This document shows positions 50,664 through 63,045 of a stretch of DNA of 64,000 nucleotides, piece by piece. A program made the translations under genes and the position numbers. Position 1 is the first letter of the stretch. Each line of letters starts with the position of its first letter. The stretch covers positions 79,322 to 143,321 of the forward strand of contig NMRB01001693.1 in NCBI GenBank assembly GCA_002633025.1. Direction: 5' to 3'. The notes beneath the pieces are model-generated. The model saw nothing but the letters and a program-made list of their open reading frames with translations, did not search any database and was not told the origin of the DNA. The stretch is from Notospermus geniculatus (Eukaryota; Nemertea; Pilidiophora; Heteronemertea; Lineidae).

Positions 50664-51851
50664 ATATGACAGATCAAGTGATTTGATTGATTCGATTCAT
50701 AGCTTACCAGGCTTTTATGACTTTGATGAGGTGGCTTCATGGTTGCACGACAGGCATACATCATTTTCAGCCTTCACTACCTCACAACAAGTAGTTCAAA
50801 TACGAAGAATGTGGTTCGGTCACCTGTTAAATTTTGTTGAATTTCACCATTCACTTTGCTTTGAGCAAAACCGAATCATCAATGATAGAATCAATAAGCC
50901 ATGACGATCTTTAACGTCAGGGGACTTGATAAATATTTTGGATTTTGAGTTGAGAAGGTTAAGAATGCCACGGTTTGTGAATAGTTCCGACATTTTATTG
51001 AATTCAGGTAGAATGTCACCCTGCAGAATATGTACATTAATTTTATACAGGTGTACAACGGAATCCAGTGCAATATATACAGCCAAATAGAATAAAAATG
51101 ACGGTATTAATATTTTTTTCATTAGTTTATTCATACGGGCTTATGTATATATTATAATCATGCAAAATCAGCTCGGTTCTCTGAAATGAAAGCGATAGTT
51201 GGGTAGCTTCAGCTTTTGGTTGTGTGTACACCATGAAGTGTTTTGTTTCATCTGGGGATTACTAATTTGCTGATAGTTATCAGGGAATTAAATTAGCAAC
51301 GAACATATTAGTCAGGTTTTATGAGCAATGGTCGCCAGTTAGTTCTCTAAATCACGAAATCCAATCGACATACGTACATGTACGTGTAAGCTTGTTGACA
51401 GCCGCATTGCTCAACCAGGATCAGATGTCTGCAATATCATGGATTTTGTTTGGCACGTGGCGTGAAAATGGGTGGAAATGGAAACTTGGTGTAGGGATAG
51501 GCCTACATAATACAACTGACGCTCTTGAAAAATAAAAAAGCCGACTGTACCACAATGCTCGATATAGGTGTCTGCATGCATATGTTAATCCAAGGGAAAC
51601 AGTGGGCCTACACACTCAGACCGCAATTCAGACCGTCGATCACGGACCGAGAATTTCAGGTCCGTTGTTCAATGGAAAGTCATTTCTTTCGGGGTTTCAA
51701 TGCCTTCTTGCCCTTCCAGCAGCTATCTGTATCCTTATTCCTTCATCATCCATAACCTCTACCTATTACCAGCCCCAAAAGGACCCGAATCTGTTCAAAG
51801 TATGTCAACTGAATGGTCTTTTACGGGCAGTCTCTGGCATCTAAGACAGAC
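50664..51851. other. Intergenic, no recognised gene
   Basis: A 96-codon minus frame at 50844-51134 is AT-rich and has no recognisable domain. Nothing else supported. Confidence 0.4.
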
Positions 51852-51943
51852 ACATCCTGAGAACATCAGGGGTTCTTAGTGCTCGCTCCCTTCGTCACCG
51901 CACACAAGCGAGCAGTAAGAACGCCTGATATTCTCAGGATGAG
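51852..51943. repeat. Foldback hairpin, CATCCTGAGAA termini
   Basis: CATCCTGAGAACATCAGG pairs with CCTGATATTCTCAGGATG; inner arm AGTGCTCGCT/AGCGAGCAGT. A related hairpin is at 61604. Confidence 0.85.
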
Positions 51944-53367
51944 ACAGACAGGGCCGTATTCAAAAAGGGTGTTTAAGACTTAGACGCGTGTAACTTCGTC
52001 AAATGCATAAAGTTACACGTGTCCATTTATTTTGAAATCGTAGAGCTGGAAGGATCAAGTGTCAGTCAATCGTTGTATTTGATGAACAACGCCTCCCAGC
52101 GCTGGGGAACGGATACTCGGCGCACATCGGTCAGCCTGGTAAATTATCGCAGATGTTATATCAAGATGATTTAAGATAACAGTTTGAGAATCTAAACCAC
52201 GAAAACACAATCAGACATAACTCAATTTGACCAATGTTCCGTCTCGGCGGATACATCCATTCTTGGCCAGACTCTGCGAATCCCTGGTCCCCTGAGGGAA
52301 GCCTGGGTATTTGGCAACGATAATAAAGCGAAATCAAGGACACCCGCAGTGATCAATGGGATTTATGACAACATGTATTCGGGGGCTTGGTCGATGTCGA
52401 CAGAGGAAGAATCGGATGAAGGCATGATTGTGTCACCCTTGGTTTCCTGAGATACTCAGGTCATTTACGGTCCCCACTGCTCGCTCCTTGAGGAGGCAAG
52501 TGTGAGGGAAGGGTGAATGGTTCAGGATCAGTGTTGTAAAGGCCGGCTGGTGAGCGTCATTTAACTATGCCGACCCCACTTTCCACGGGTCATTCGGCAG
52601 TTCGCACATGGCAAATACCCGTTCCCACCAATCAGCATTCCTAGCATACCCTCAGCTGAAAATGGCCAGTCCGAACTCGCCTGAAAATTCAAGATGGGGA
52701 CTGCACTGTGCAGAGCATCCCGAAAAAAGAAGGTGTCAGAGATTGAAGGGGTCCACATTGGAAAGGGTCCATTTGACATGGTCAGGTTATGGCACGCAGA
52801 CGGGCGTACCGAATGGGAGCTTTCCTTGCCATTGATTCATTGGGGTGGCAACGTTCTGACCGGAATCCGAAAAATGCCAAAAATGCAGCAGATTGGGTAT
52901 ATGTGGTTAATTCATCGAACCATTGTTATGATAATGTTTGATACCAATCAGCATGATCAATGCATCGACCTACTCTGTGAACATGGCACCTGCGATTCCA
53001 ACTGTTGAAAATGATACTGATAATACAGGCCTATTCATGTGCAACCTCATGGAACAGCTAACAAAAACACCGTTTGACGAATATTGTTTTTTTACTTTCT
53101 ACTTTTTTATTTTTCAGCTTTTATTGTGCTCTTGATTATAAAACGTACTCCGTTGTGATTTAATAGCTGGAGATTTAGCCAATGCTATATTACGTGTTGA
53201 TTTTTGATATCTGAACTGCAAATATCGTGTAGCTTGTGTTGGTAATTTGCTGAAACACCAACTTGGCAGACGATCCAGGCCTTGCAGAATCAGATTCCGT
53301 ATTTTACATACCAGAAGTCGGCAAAGAGGCGTAGTTTACAAACTGATTGGATATCAACAAAGTCATC
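51944..53367. other. Intergenic, no recognised gene
   Basis: It has a small GACGCGTGTAACTT/AAGTTACACGTGTC inverted repeat near 51983-52023. Open frames at 52608-53008 lack recognisable domains. Confidence 0.4.
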
Positions 53368-53373
53368 TTTATT
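53368..53373 (-). terminator. Candidate poly(A) signal for the 877-codon gene
   Basis: TTTATT on the + strand is AATAAA on the minus strand, about 600 bp past the stop. Similar hexamers lie at about 53117. Weak evidence. Confidence 0.3.
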
Positions 53374-53973
53374 CAAAGAATTTAAAAATCAGACAGCACA
53401 CATTTATACTAACCAACCAATGAGCAAAAATATGAAGGTTTTTGTTCGAAATCTTGAACCTCATCTACACGGTGCATGAATTAACTGACATAATTTGCAT
53501 CTGAACTCTGAACTCCTAGAATCAGAATGCATTGCTGCAGATATTTATCATGGTTGGTTCGATCAAAACAGGAACCGGAAATGTTGCTTTGCTTTTATCT
53601 TGGCAACGAATAAATTAAAAATGACGATTTGACGTCACACTCTCCGTAACCTCTGGTCAAGCGACAGGAAATTAAAACAACTTCTCATAATCATAGACAG
53701 AATCGCTGAGGCTTCTCAAAATAACATGCCGATTATGCAAACACTAAGATTCAAAATGGGATAACCCCCGTAAAAATACGAAAGATTTCAGAGTCACTCT
53801 TCACAGTCCAGGTATAAAATATCCTTGCATATTCTTTAAATAAAAAAGATGGCCTTAAAACTGTAATAATGATAACAAGGTGACGTTTACGTCACGCTTA
53901 ACACAGATAAACAGCCAAGCGGAAATGACGTAGTGGCAAATGGAAGGAAGAAAATGGATGTAATTCAGCAGAA

Positions 53974-56607
53974 TCATAACAAATGTTCATTATTGTTCTC
54001 CATATCGCTAGATTTGTCTCGGGATATTTTGATAGAGTTCTGGAGAAGCGGGGCGTTTGGTGATGAATCAAACGACGACTCCTCGAATTCCGAGACCTCC
54101 TCGTCTCTTGCCCCATCGCCGCCAAGGGTAACAATGTCATCACCATGGTTACCTACCTGGCAACAGTTTGATACAGCCTTGCCTGTGCGGAATGCTCCCG
54201 AGTTTTTACACCTAGGCTCATTTTGATTGTCAGAATTATACTCACTTGTCGGACTGAGAAGTTTTTCGGTATCGTCAGACATACTTGAACTGACAGTTGC
54301 CATATTTGCATGATTTGCTATAGCCTTTAGCATAGGTCTGTGGCCGCTTTTCGTGCATACACCATTTTCTAGTGCATGCACATCGAACACGCGGTTACTA
54401 GCTCCCTGAGTTGGTGACGACTCTTCGCCGTCGTCAAGCGTGGAAGAACTTTTCGTTCTTTGCATAGAATTATTAGCACATGTTTCATGACTGAACTGAC
54501 TGTTAAGTTGACCCTTTAGCCTGAGATCCGATAGGGAGAGGGATAACACACGACGTTCGTCAGAATATGAAGGGGAGTTCAGTTTACTCTGCGGTGACCC
54601 ATCAGGGTTGGAATGAGACGACTCGCTGGCCAGGTTGGTAGCTACGGCCGAGTCGTCAGAGGAAGTCCTTCGTGGGGTTGGTCCCGGTGGTGGTAGGGCG
54701 AGGATTCGGGAGAACGAATGGTTATGATAGCCACTATCGTCACAAATGGAATGATGGGAGCTGGTAAGGGAAAGAGGAAGGTCGGGTAATTCTTCCAGAG
54801 ACCCGGGATTATCTGCCACACCGACATTGGCAAGTTCAATGGTCGCCTCAAAGTTTCTTTCGTACGTACTGTCTCGTTCATGGAGGGGACTTGTGTCGGG
54901 TATTTCCCCCTCTTGGTTGAACACTTCATCGTCGATTGTGCTCGTACCGCGAGAAAGTGTCATTGGTGTAGCAGGTTGGACTGGAGAAGACTCAGGGTCA
55001 TGAGACTGTGGAAGATCAAAAGGAAATGACACTTGGCGTTTGAAAGGTTTCGGTTTTTTCGGTTTCTTACATGATTGTGTTCGTTTGATTTCATGACGTC
55101 TGGCGTAGGCTGCAGCTGTTTCGAGGTCAACAGCATCTGTGATGTTTGCGAATCGTCTGCGATGGTTCCACAGTTTAATAAATGCACGTATATCGACACC
55201 GTAGTAATCTTCAATATGTTCAAGTAGATCATGGGTGTCAACACAAGCGTCGGCACTAGAATGTCTAGATCCGTGAGGTTCTTGAGGTGTGTTGAGATCA
55301 TGAGTTGAGGCAGATGCGGTCCCGTGAATTTCCGCCCGGACTGAAAACGTTTGCCCAGAAAATGCCTTCGTTGAACCAGAGCTACTTCTAGATGCCAAGG
55401 ATACACCGCTTGGCTTTTTAGCGAGTGGTATGGGATTGATATGGGCCAAAACGGCCAGGCCACGCCGACACCGTTCTTCTAATTCTAATCTCTCCTCCTC
55501 GGATGAATCGAGATCGAGATCTTGAGCGTCAATACTACTTTTGACAGACGTGATGTCTCGGTTTGAAGCAAGTCGACGCTTTTCACTACCTCTGTTGCCC
55601 TCGCTTTCCAACCTCATCGGAGAGGCAGATTTTCTTGTCTCGGCCTCCCGCGGCTGACATGAGGTTTGTCTTTTCCTATCAGGTCGACAGACCGGCCTCT
55701 CCTCGTCCGTATCCTCGCTGGCATCGAACCCGGGATCAGGAATTGACGTCCGAGAGTGGAATAACCGCGAAGACCCGGAACGGTTCAGTCCTTTCGGCGG
55801 CGTCCTTGCTCTCGCGTTTGGCGTCTTGCTGGTCACTGTAATCGACTGTCCTAGCAGGAGAGGCAGAAACATAAACTGCTCGGGCGCCCTCATACCAAGA
55901 TTTTTACTTTTCTTATTACGATTTGCCCTGTTCATGACACTAACATTATGCATCTGCATTATTCCCTTAGCAATGGTATTCTTTTTCAGCGGTTTAGCTT
56001 CCACAATAAAGCCTACTTCCCGAACATCTTTCTGCGTCCAACGACAAATTTTCGTGCACAAAATGCCAATAAATACGATAAGAGCCATGAGCGGTAGAAT
56101 GATTAGAGAGTTATTGGTAGGTTCTGAGACTTCCTCGAAGTCTTCATAATAATCTGTTGTCCCTATCTCAGCTTCCTTGAGCGGATCGAAAACGAAATCA
56201 GGTCTCTCCAAAGTGACGTCATCACTTTCCGTGCAGTTCGCACAACGTTTATGTCTACTTTCTCTGACGTCAGGGCCTTCCCTTTCTTTCAGAACATCGG
56301 CGGCTGAGGCATCTCCTACCTCACCATCCGTTACATACGGTATCACATTGCTTGCCTGATTTATTCCTGAGTGATCCACCAACATGGCATCGGGAATACG
56401 TTTTATAATTCCAACATTATCCCTGAAGAATAGTTCCTTCTTGTCCCGTAAGGGGACGTCCTTCATTCGCGTCATGACGTTTTTCGAATTTGGCAGAACC
56501 AGCCTATTCCCTGACGAATCATGCTGTATAGGAAAACCGTACACCATAAACGTGGACAGCATCAGCAATACCAAATATTCAGCAAAAGGCCCACTCCCAC
56601 TGCACAT
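53974..56607 (-). CDS. Single-pass membrane protein with long serine-rich cytoplasmic tail, 877 aa, unrecognised family
   Basis: One uninterrupted frame from ATG (56605-56607) to TGA (53974-53976). Residues 8-25 (FAEYLVLLMLSTFMVYGF) look like a signal peptide. The ectodomain (about 26-167) is short, with one CxxC (122-125), N-glycosylation sequons NCT and NNS, acidic DYYEDFEEV beside the membrane and a furin-like RHKR at 119-121 just before the CxxC. A helix lies at about 168-188, followed by KICRW. The tail of about 690 residues is Ser/Arg-rich. A more ordered patch at 457-510 (DLLEHIEDYYGVDIRAFIKL, then WNHRRRF) is followed by basic KKPKKPKPFK and RQVSF at 524-528, which fits the PP1-docking RVxF motif. 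DSGYHNHS (624) resembles a beta-TrCP degron. I recognise no family; a signalling or adhesion role is only inferred. Confidence 0.88.
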   Translation of the reverse strand: MCSGSGPFAEYLVLLMLSTFMVYGFPIQHDSSGNRLVLPNSKNVMTRMKDVPLRDKKELFFRDNVGIIKRIPDAMLVDHSGINQASNVIPYVTDGEVGDASAADVLKEREGPDVRESRHKRCANCTESDDVTLERPDFVFDPLKEAEIGTTDYYEDFEEVSEPTNNSLIILPLMALIVFIGILCTKICRWTQKDVREVGFIVEAKPLKKNTIAKGIMQMHNVSVMNRANRNKKSKNLGMRAPEQFMFLPLLLGQSITVTSKTPNARARTPPKGLNRSGSSRLFHSRTSIPDPGFDASEDTDEERPVCRPDRKRQTSCQPREAETRKSASPMRLESEGNRGSEKRRLASNRDITSVKSSIDAQDLDLDSSEEERLELEERCRRGLAVLAHINPIPLAKKPSGVSLASRSSSGSTKAFSGQTFSVRAEIHGTASASTHDLNTPQEPHGSRHSSADACVDTHDLLEHIEDYYGVDIRAFIKLWNHRRRFANITDAVDLETAAAYARRHEIKRTQSCKKPKKPKPFKRQVSFPFDLPQSHDPESSPVQPATPMTLSRGTSTIDDEVFNQEGEIPDTSPLHERDSTYERNFEATIELANVGVADNPGSLEELPDLPLSLTSSHHSICDDSGYHNHSFSRILALPPPGPTPRRTSSDDSAVATNLASESSHSNPDGSPQSKLNSPSYSDERRVLSLSLSDLRLKGQLNSQFSHETCANNSMQRTKSSSTLDDGEESSPTQGASNRVFDVHALENGVCTKSGHRPMLKAIANHANMATVSSSMSDDTEKLLSPTSEYNSDNQNEPRCKNSGAFRTGKAVSNCCQVGNHGDDIVTLGGDGARDEEVSEFEESSFDSSPNAPLLQNSIKISRDKSSDMENNNEHLL

Positions 56608-56775
56608 GACATTTGTAAGATATACACACTATGTTCCGTACTACGATTTCTAAGGTGCCTTTCTCTCTTCCCTTTCGCCATTCATGGTCCGTTCATCAAG
56701 GCGACGCGGTCCGCGGACTCTCTGACGAGTGAATGAGGTAGATGCATGTCTTGGTGGACTCCACTGTCAGCTGGA
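56608..56775 (-). other. Probable 5' UTR with splice acceptor and upstream ORFs
   Basis: On the minus strand a pyrimidine-rich tract ends in CTTTCAG at 56776, so an untranslated exon probably starts at 56775. The leader contains a 21-codon upstream ORF (56747 down to 56682) and a second ATG reading MNGEREERKAP then stop. Both could damp translation. Confidence 0.45.
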
Positions 56776-58556
56776 CTGAAAGACATAAAGAAAGGACAAC
56801 TGTAAGTGACCTATCGATTATTATATTCGTCTAAAGGTTAACATGTGATAGAACGTTAAGATATCCTGCTTTCTGGAATGAGTACATGGAGCTTTAGATA
56901 TTTCTAACGGTTGACCAGTTGATCCAAAGAAAGAGAGAACACAAAAGTCGACACACAAAATGATGATACATGTATATAGGAAGTCAACTTCCAAAATTTC
57001 GCAAATTTTCGACCCCAATCGGGGTCTTCCCCAGGCACTTTTCAGTATGGGACTCCAGAAAAGACTGAGCTAGGCAGACCAGAGGTGTTTGGAGGGTTTA
57101 TTCGTGTTCAGAAGGCGCTCACCGGGGGTCGAAATGAGCAGAAAACAAGGGCCTTCCTTCAACAGTGTCTGACATAATAGGTTGAAAAGGTCTGGACAGA
57201 AAGGATTACTTAGATATGGTTATTGAGCTCGTGTACATGTAGGTTAGGTTTGGTGTGTAATTTTGCATTGGTTCCCCGCTAATGGCGGAATTTTAGTTAT
57301 ACCTAATAGCAAAAGTAGATTGAATTGGTCTCCTGCGATCGGTGTGGGATATAGAGTTGACCTCTTGTAAATGCATTGAGTTCTTATTTCTATCATAATT
57401 CATCAGGGCTATTGCTTGCCTGCAACAATAACAGTTATTTCAGGAAACAAAACCAGTATCTCAAAACAGGTCTCTTGGTCTGAATTCTCAGAGAACCGCG
57501 GAGTAAATAAGACAAAGCTTTTTTAGTGGTACGCATACTGGGCCAGATCTCAGGAATACGTTTTCTCTCAGTGAGCTTGTAGGCCTACACACGGTGGGAA
57601 AATGATTGTCTACCTGCGGATGCCGATGCCGACAGATGAATACGATATTGTCAGAAACATTCCATGATAGTTCTCCTATTATGAATGGCATCACGAAAAA
57701 TGAACTCGACTTGAAGAAAACACAAAGTCTTGGATGTAAACGCATTGACATCTATCAAATATTATTTTCCTTCACCGGCAGATAGCCCCAGAGATCATAA
57801 CAACTTCTGCCCCACTTTCAAATGATTGTTTAATCGTAAATCGATCATATTGAATTGGAATGCAAACAGTAATAAGTGATATGACGACAAATATCATGGC
57901 CATGTCAAGACGGGTGTTAGCTCCAATACAGGACCTTAGCTTCTATACAAGACCTTGCCCTGTCAAATCATTCTGTACATAAACATTACCCAACAACAAT
58001 ATCAAACCAAATAAATTGGCAGTACTTGAGATCTCCTCGAAATACATGCGATGTGTAGGAGTACAATGTCCTTCATGTGTTTGACGTTTTCCCATCTGTC
58101 GTCCATTTCAAAGATATAATCACGTGTGTTTCCACTTTTGGATCTTGGATTATTTATTACATTATGTCTGTGTCGATCAATACACGCCAGATGATCTGTA
58201 TCAGTCTTATGTTATGACGTCTATCATAAGAGATGGCGGTGGCGATTGTACATTGCAATATTCCTTCCATGATTGTTTAAGAGTGCATCTTCTATAGTGG
58301 TTTTTCGTTGGAAATGAAGTTAATTAGTATTTTCTTGTTGGTTTTTGAAATATTTAAGAGCCTATTTTATGACATTCTACTGATAATCATGCGTCGGCCG
58401 GCAGTAAGGTTCGCCGTGACAATAAGTTCTGTTGCATTGAAGATGTTTTCAATTGAATATTCAATAGTATTCAATTGTCAGTGTCGTTCGTGCAGCAGTC
58501 CTGCCGTGACGGGGTATTTCCACATTCTTCTCTTAACGACGAGAGAAGTGTATTGA
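56776..58556. other. Intergenic or 5' intron of the minus-strand gene
   Basis: No exon recognised. About 56985-57050 is a half-palindrome (CGGGGTCTTCCCCAGGCAC) related to the foldback at 17828. Confidence 0.45.
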
Positions 58557-59193
58557 GTGGGCTCAACCACAATATCAAATATTGTATTGTATTGTATTTG
58601 TATTTTGGGGTATTTTTCGTGCCAAAATCCACCAAAAGTGATCAGTGACACGGCAGCATATCAGATATCTGATGGAGCTAACTGTCAGTGCAACGTTGAA
58701 AGAGGTGGGTTTTCAGGCTACCCCTGAATTCTGTGATATTTTCACTTTGCCTGATGCTGAGTGGGAGCTGGTTCCACAACCTTGGGGCAGCGCAGGAAAA
58801 GGCTCGGTCTCCAAGGGTAACTGTCCTACCCACCTTCTGGACTAACAGTCTACCCTCAGATGACCTTAGGGTACGTCTGGGTTGATGGATTTCAACCAGG
58901 TCACAGAGGTACCTTGGAGCGGTCCCGCTGATGCACTTGTATGCAAGCATCAGTACCTTAAACTCGACCCTTTCACGAACCCGCAGCCAGTGTAGTTCGT
59001 TCAGCACAGGTGTGATGTGGTCCCGCCTGCGAACACCAGTGATAACTCGTGCAGCACAATTCTGCACTCTTTGAAGTTTATCCATGAGGCTCGCAGGCAG
59101 GCCATACAACAGGGCATTGAGACTGTCGAGTCTGGAGGTGACCAATGCCTGCACAGTCATCCTTGTTACATCTGTTGTGGAGGTGACCGACAT
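58557..59193 (-). mobile_element. 5'-truncated LINE (CR1/L2-type) 3' end
   Basis: The minus-strand frame 58678-59193 contains ALVTSRLDSLNALLYGLP, LQRVQNCAARVITG, HITPVLNELHWLRV and GDRAFSCAAPRLWNQLP. These are hallmark blocks of the C-terminal end of CR1/L2-clade reverse-transcriptase ORFs. The catalytic part is absent. The 3' tail (58575-58605) has ATACA-type pentamer repeats, typical of this group. The segment is intact in frame, so the insertion is fairly young. Confidence 0.9.
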
Positions 59194-60460
59194 TACACAA
59201 CGCTTAAATTCCAGTTATAACTTTGAGGCGATGAACGATACCGGTACGAAAAAAGCGCCGTGTGGGTGATAACTGGAATTGAATTCGCCACCTGCCAACA
59301 GGTAGTCATGTTTTATTACCAAGGAAGCCGACAATTACATTGTTATTTTAAAGTCATAACGGTTTTCACTTGCATATCCGTTATCACATGTGTTTTTGCA
59401 AATAAGAGTAATAGAATCGCAGATATCAACCCATATAAACCCGTATTTGCACTTACATTGTATGTTTCGTCGAGCAACCTTCTAAAAATCGGGATATCTG
59501 ACGAGTGAGCCCAAGTCTTTCATCCGATGGTGTTTTACCAATGCACTCTCTCGTCTCACGACAAGTATATTGAAATGCATCACGTCCACGCTACCGATAA
59601 CTGATAATAACTCTTGAGAGAAATTGGAACGACATTTTCTCACTTGATGTAATGACAACATCTTTGGACGCACTCAAGTGGTGACTGGGAAAGAAGCAAC
59701 GGAGGTCTTCACCCTAAAAAGTCTTGGGACATCAGCATTACGTACGGGGGAGGGAGGGGAGACAAGCATGACAAATCCGAGGAATCGGAGATGCGAGCCA
59801 CCCAGAGAAGCGACGTCTTTATGATGACGTCAGTCTCTTTCTTTGACGGGCGAGACAACAAAACCTCGGAACCAGGATGCGGACACAACCTCAGAACCAG
59901 GATGCGGATGCCTCTTGTTCGTTGAAGGACGACATTACAAATGCAAACACTATCGATTTCAACTGAGTCCCATTGTCGAAGAGGATGGGCACTGCATGAG
60001 GACAAAAACAACACGTTGTATCTTGTCATCTCGTTTCCTGGACGTTTTTGCCACATTTGGAAAAGCATAATGGACAGAAAACGGACTCCGACACTCGAGG
60101 TCCGCATGCTAGAAAAGACTTTCTGAAGTTGTCATCAAAACAACAGGATATGGTCAAGTGGTAGTAGCGATGTGTGGGTGCTAACGTCTTGCACAAACGT
60201 TTAGATGTTGTTGTAGCCATAGAACAGTAGCAACCGGCATACCGATATTGTAATAGACTTAGGTAACATCAGCTAGATGACATCCAAGATGTCCGTTCAC
60301 TATCAAGTCCCATTGAGTTTCGTACGAGCAGTGACTCGTAATCTTTTGATAAAAACCCATCGCTCGTCAACCACTCTGTGGGTTTTTCAGGGATCGAATG
60401 GTAGGCTACGGTTCACTTGACAAAATAAGATTGACGAAATATTTTGTCAAAATGGCTAAA
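59194..60460. other. Intergenic, no recognised gene
   Basis: A small inverted pair (AATTCCAGTTAT and ATAACTGGAATT) flanks about 59207-59281 beside the LINE. Nothing else supported. Confidence 0.4.
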
Positions 60461-60583
60461 GTTTAGAATCCCCGATCGGAAGTGACGTTACTCCATGGCA
60501 CACAATGGAAATCCTATTGTACAATGCGGCTTATTCCGTCAATCGATGACCTTTTTTTGGGCACTGATCGGGGATTCTAAACT
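60461..60583. repeat. Foldback with GTTTAGAATCCCCGATC termini
   Basis: The left terminus is the exact complement of GATCGGGGATTCTAAAC at the right. The interior is unpaired. Confidence 0.8.
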
Positions 60584-61603
60584 CGTTCCGGATTCTCACA
60601 CAAAACTAAGTAAAAGTCGAGTGAAAAACCAAAAAAAACTGTGTTAAGCTTGAAAAAGCCGGCTCAGCGAGTTCACCGACACCAGCACCTGTGTTTACCT
60701 GAGTTGAAATCATCAGAGCAGCTGCCGTGTATTCGCCAGTACATCGCTTTCCCTTTCTCTCTTGAGAAATGAACTCGGATTCCAAAATCTCATTAGAATC
60801 CCAGTTAGAACTTCACCGGTATCCTCTGAATGAGAATTCCTAGGCCCTTCCACCATGTGGCCACCGAAGTACAACTGATAACTTATTACTTGTTAGTTTC
60901 CTAACTGCAATCGAATGCACGTTGCTTGTAAATGAATCCGGTCCTTACCAAAAACTCGACTCACGCGACAAGAGCCTGTCGTCTACATAGAAAGTTCCTA
61001 AATATCGAAAGGCAATTCTGTGTTAGGCTTCGTCGATTTTGAATTACATTACGGGTCAAACTTCAGGAATGGATCTGTGTGTATTGGCAAAAAATGATAA
61101 AGATTAGGAGAAAACGAAGAGTTATATCCATATGAGAAAGTTCAAGTTTCCTTTCTTATTCCTGCCGTGTCCAAATCAAAAGTAATCCAGCCATGTAATG
61201 TAAAGCCACTGGGACTGCCTACAGTACCACGTCATGTGTTCGGCAAACACAGGCGGTGAATGAATGGTGCGGGTGTACAATAAGTCTGAACGCCTGGTTA
61301 AACCGCGCGCCAGGCCATTCAGGCGAAAAGTGTGTGCAACAATAAAAGTCTGCTGGTCGAACAGCGCAACACCTTCTGCCAAACTGCTTCAAAAAGAATA
61401 ATGAATGATGTTTGTAATGCCAATCTCGAACCTTTTCATCTATGCGTTGCCAAACTCCTTTGCGGGTGTACCACTTTATATACGCTGCTGCGAGTGCACG
61501 GAGCTTCATCCGCGCTGTTTGGCGCCATGAACCTTCAAGTCAGAAGAAACGTCACTGCTTCGACGACCAAGTGATGGACTGGAACACCGTGCGTTTAGAT
61601 GGT
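60584..61603. other. Intergenic, no recognised gene
   Basis: Short frames only; none with a recognisable domain. Confidence 0.4.
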
Positions 61604-61678
61604 GCACATCCTGAAGAAATCAGGTCCTATTAGCTTAGCTCCCTAACTCGCTAAGAGGACCTGATTTCTTCAGGATGA
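61604..61678. repeat. Near-perfect hairpin, CATCCTGAAGAAATCAGG termini
   Basis: Arms of about 28 bp: CATCCTGAAGAAATCAGGTC at the left and GACCTGATTTCTTCAGGATG at the right. Similar in design to 51852-51943. Confidence 0.88.
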
Positions 61679-62097
61679 TGGTGCAGGGCTGAGTTTCACC
61701 CCAGTAGTGCCTGTTCACGACCATTCAGCTGGCGATTCCGCTGGCCTTGGACTGAAAGTCCAGGAAAAAACAAATCATCCGATCAGATGTAATAGACACG
61801 TGCAATGTGGGCGCAATGGAATGACTGCTAAGTGCTCCACACGTCCATGTTTTGGAAGATTCAATCACAAACATTGCCGACCCACCCTCGTTGTCTGTAG
61901 TCACTCTCGCTGATAACAACGAGATAAAACGATGGCATATCACTTGGTCAACAAACTCGATATATCTTGTTGGTTTTATATAGGCTACAACATGTATATC
62001 AAAATACACCAAAATCGCAGTTGTAAGGTCGCAGACCTGGCTTTGCCACTGGGACCTAGCTCTCCAACATCAGGGCCAACCTCAGGACCTTACAAAT
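61679..62097. other. Intergenic, no recognised feature
   Basis: No repeat or exon that I can support. Confidence 0.4.
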
Positions 62098-62329
62098 GTA
62101 CATAGGGCCGATTTTTTAAACGATGGCTAAGATAACCATCGGGTTTCATTAACCCTCAGTTGACAAACTGTTTGTTAATCGAAGTGAATTTTTCGATTTT
62201 ATGAATCGTTGATAGCCAAACATTCTAAAAGTCAAAATGTTTATTTTGGTTAATTCACGGTTTGTCAGAAAAGCCGATGGTTAAGACGAGGTTTACCTTA
62301 ACTATATCGTTTAAAAAATCGGTCCCATG
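62098..62329. repeat. Foldback element, GGGCCGATTTTTTAAACGAT termini
   Basis: The left terminus pairs with ATCGTTTAAAAAATCGGTCC at the right; further arms CTAAGATAACCATCGG / CCGATGGTTAAG. Confidence 0.85.
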
Positions 62330-62427
62330 TAGCCTAAATTCAATTCACAGAGTAGCCCACACAACGTACCAGCAGCGGACTTTTCCTTTTCAACGTACAA
62401 TTTGGGAGTCCTACCTCGTCGCGACCA

Positions 62428-62752
62428 GGGGCCTGTTTCATAAAGTGACTTTAGGTTAACGGTATCTTTAACTTCAATGCATTTTCCATTTGGGCAAGCC
62501 TAGGTCACATATCCACTCCGGGGCCCGTACGGCGAGTGAAAACAGACATTTTGGCCAATTTCTACGGTGCCCAGTTTGATCTAGTTAAATTTCCGCTTAT
62601 CCATTGAGGCGATTTCGGCATAATTCAGCTTAGATCTGAGTTTCAGTCTCAAAAATCCACAGCAAGCCGCTGGGTGGGGAAAATCGTACGGCGCCCGGTG
62701 CATTTGTGACCTAGGCTTTAAAGATGTCACTTTATGAAACAGGCCCTTGGAC
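62428..62752. mobile_element. CAGGGGCCTGTTTCATAAAG element with a nested foldback
   Basis: CAGGGGCCTGTTTCATAAAG and the complement at 62730-62752, similar in style to 46505-47248. A second inverted pair (AAGCCTAGGTCACA / TGTGACCTAGGCTT) at about 62497-62720 lies inside. Confidence 0.8.
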
Positions 62753-63045
62753 AAGTTCCAACCTTAGTCTACATGTACTCCGTTCAAACCCTGTAGAGTA
62801 AATGTATTGTCAAAAAGACCAATCATAGCGGCCAGTAGATGACCTGGAACCTGGCTTTACTGTCTAAAGGAGTTCAGTGCTTCACGAGACAAGATCCCTT
62901 CGAAACGTGTTTGGGGTGCAGAAGCCAACTGAAGACAGAAATGCGAGAATCTCTTCAGTATGAAGTCACACTCCGAATATACTTTGTAACGAACGTGGTC
63001 ACTGTAAACCAAGCATGGGCAATGATTCGAGGTGTTGTCCTGACC

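Noticed and set aside
50844-51134. 96-codon minus frame as a gene
   Set aside because: AT-rich, no recognisable domain, no splice or promoter context.
54642-55463. Open frames overlapping the 877-codon gene
   Set aside because: They are alternative frames inside a long, coherent membrane-protein ORF.
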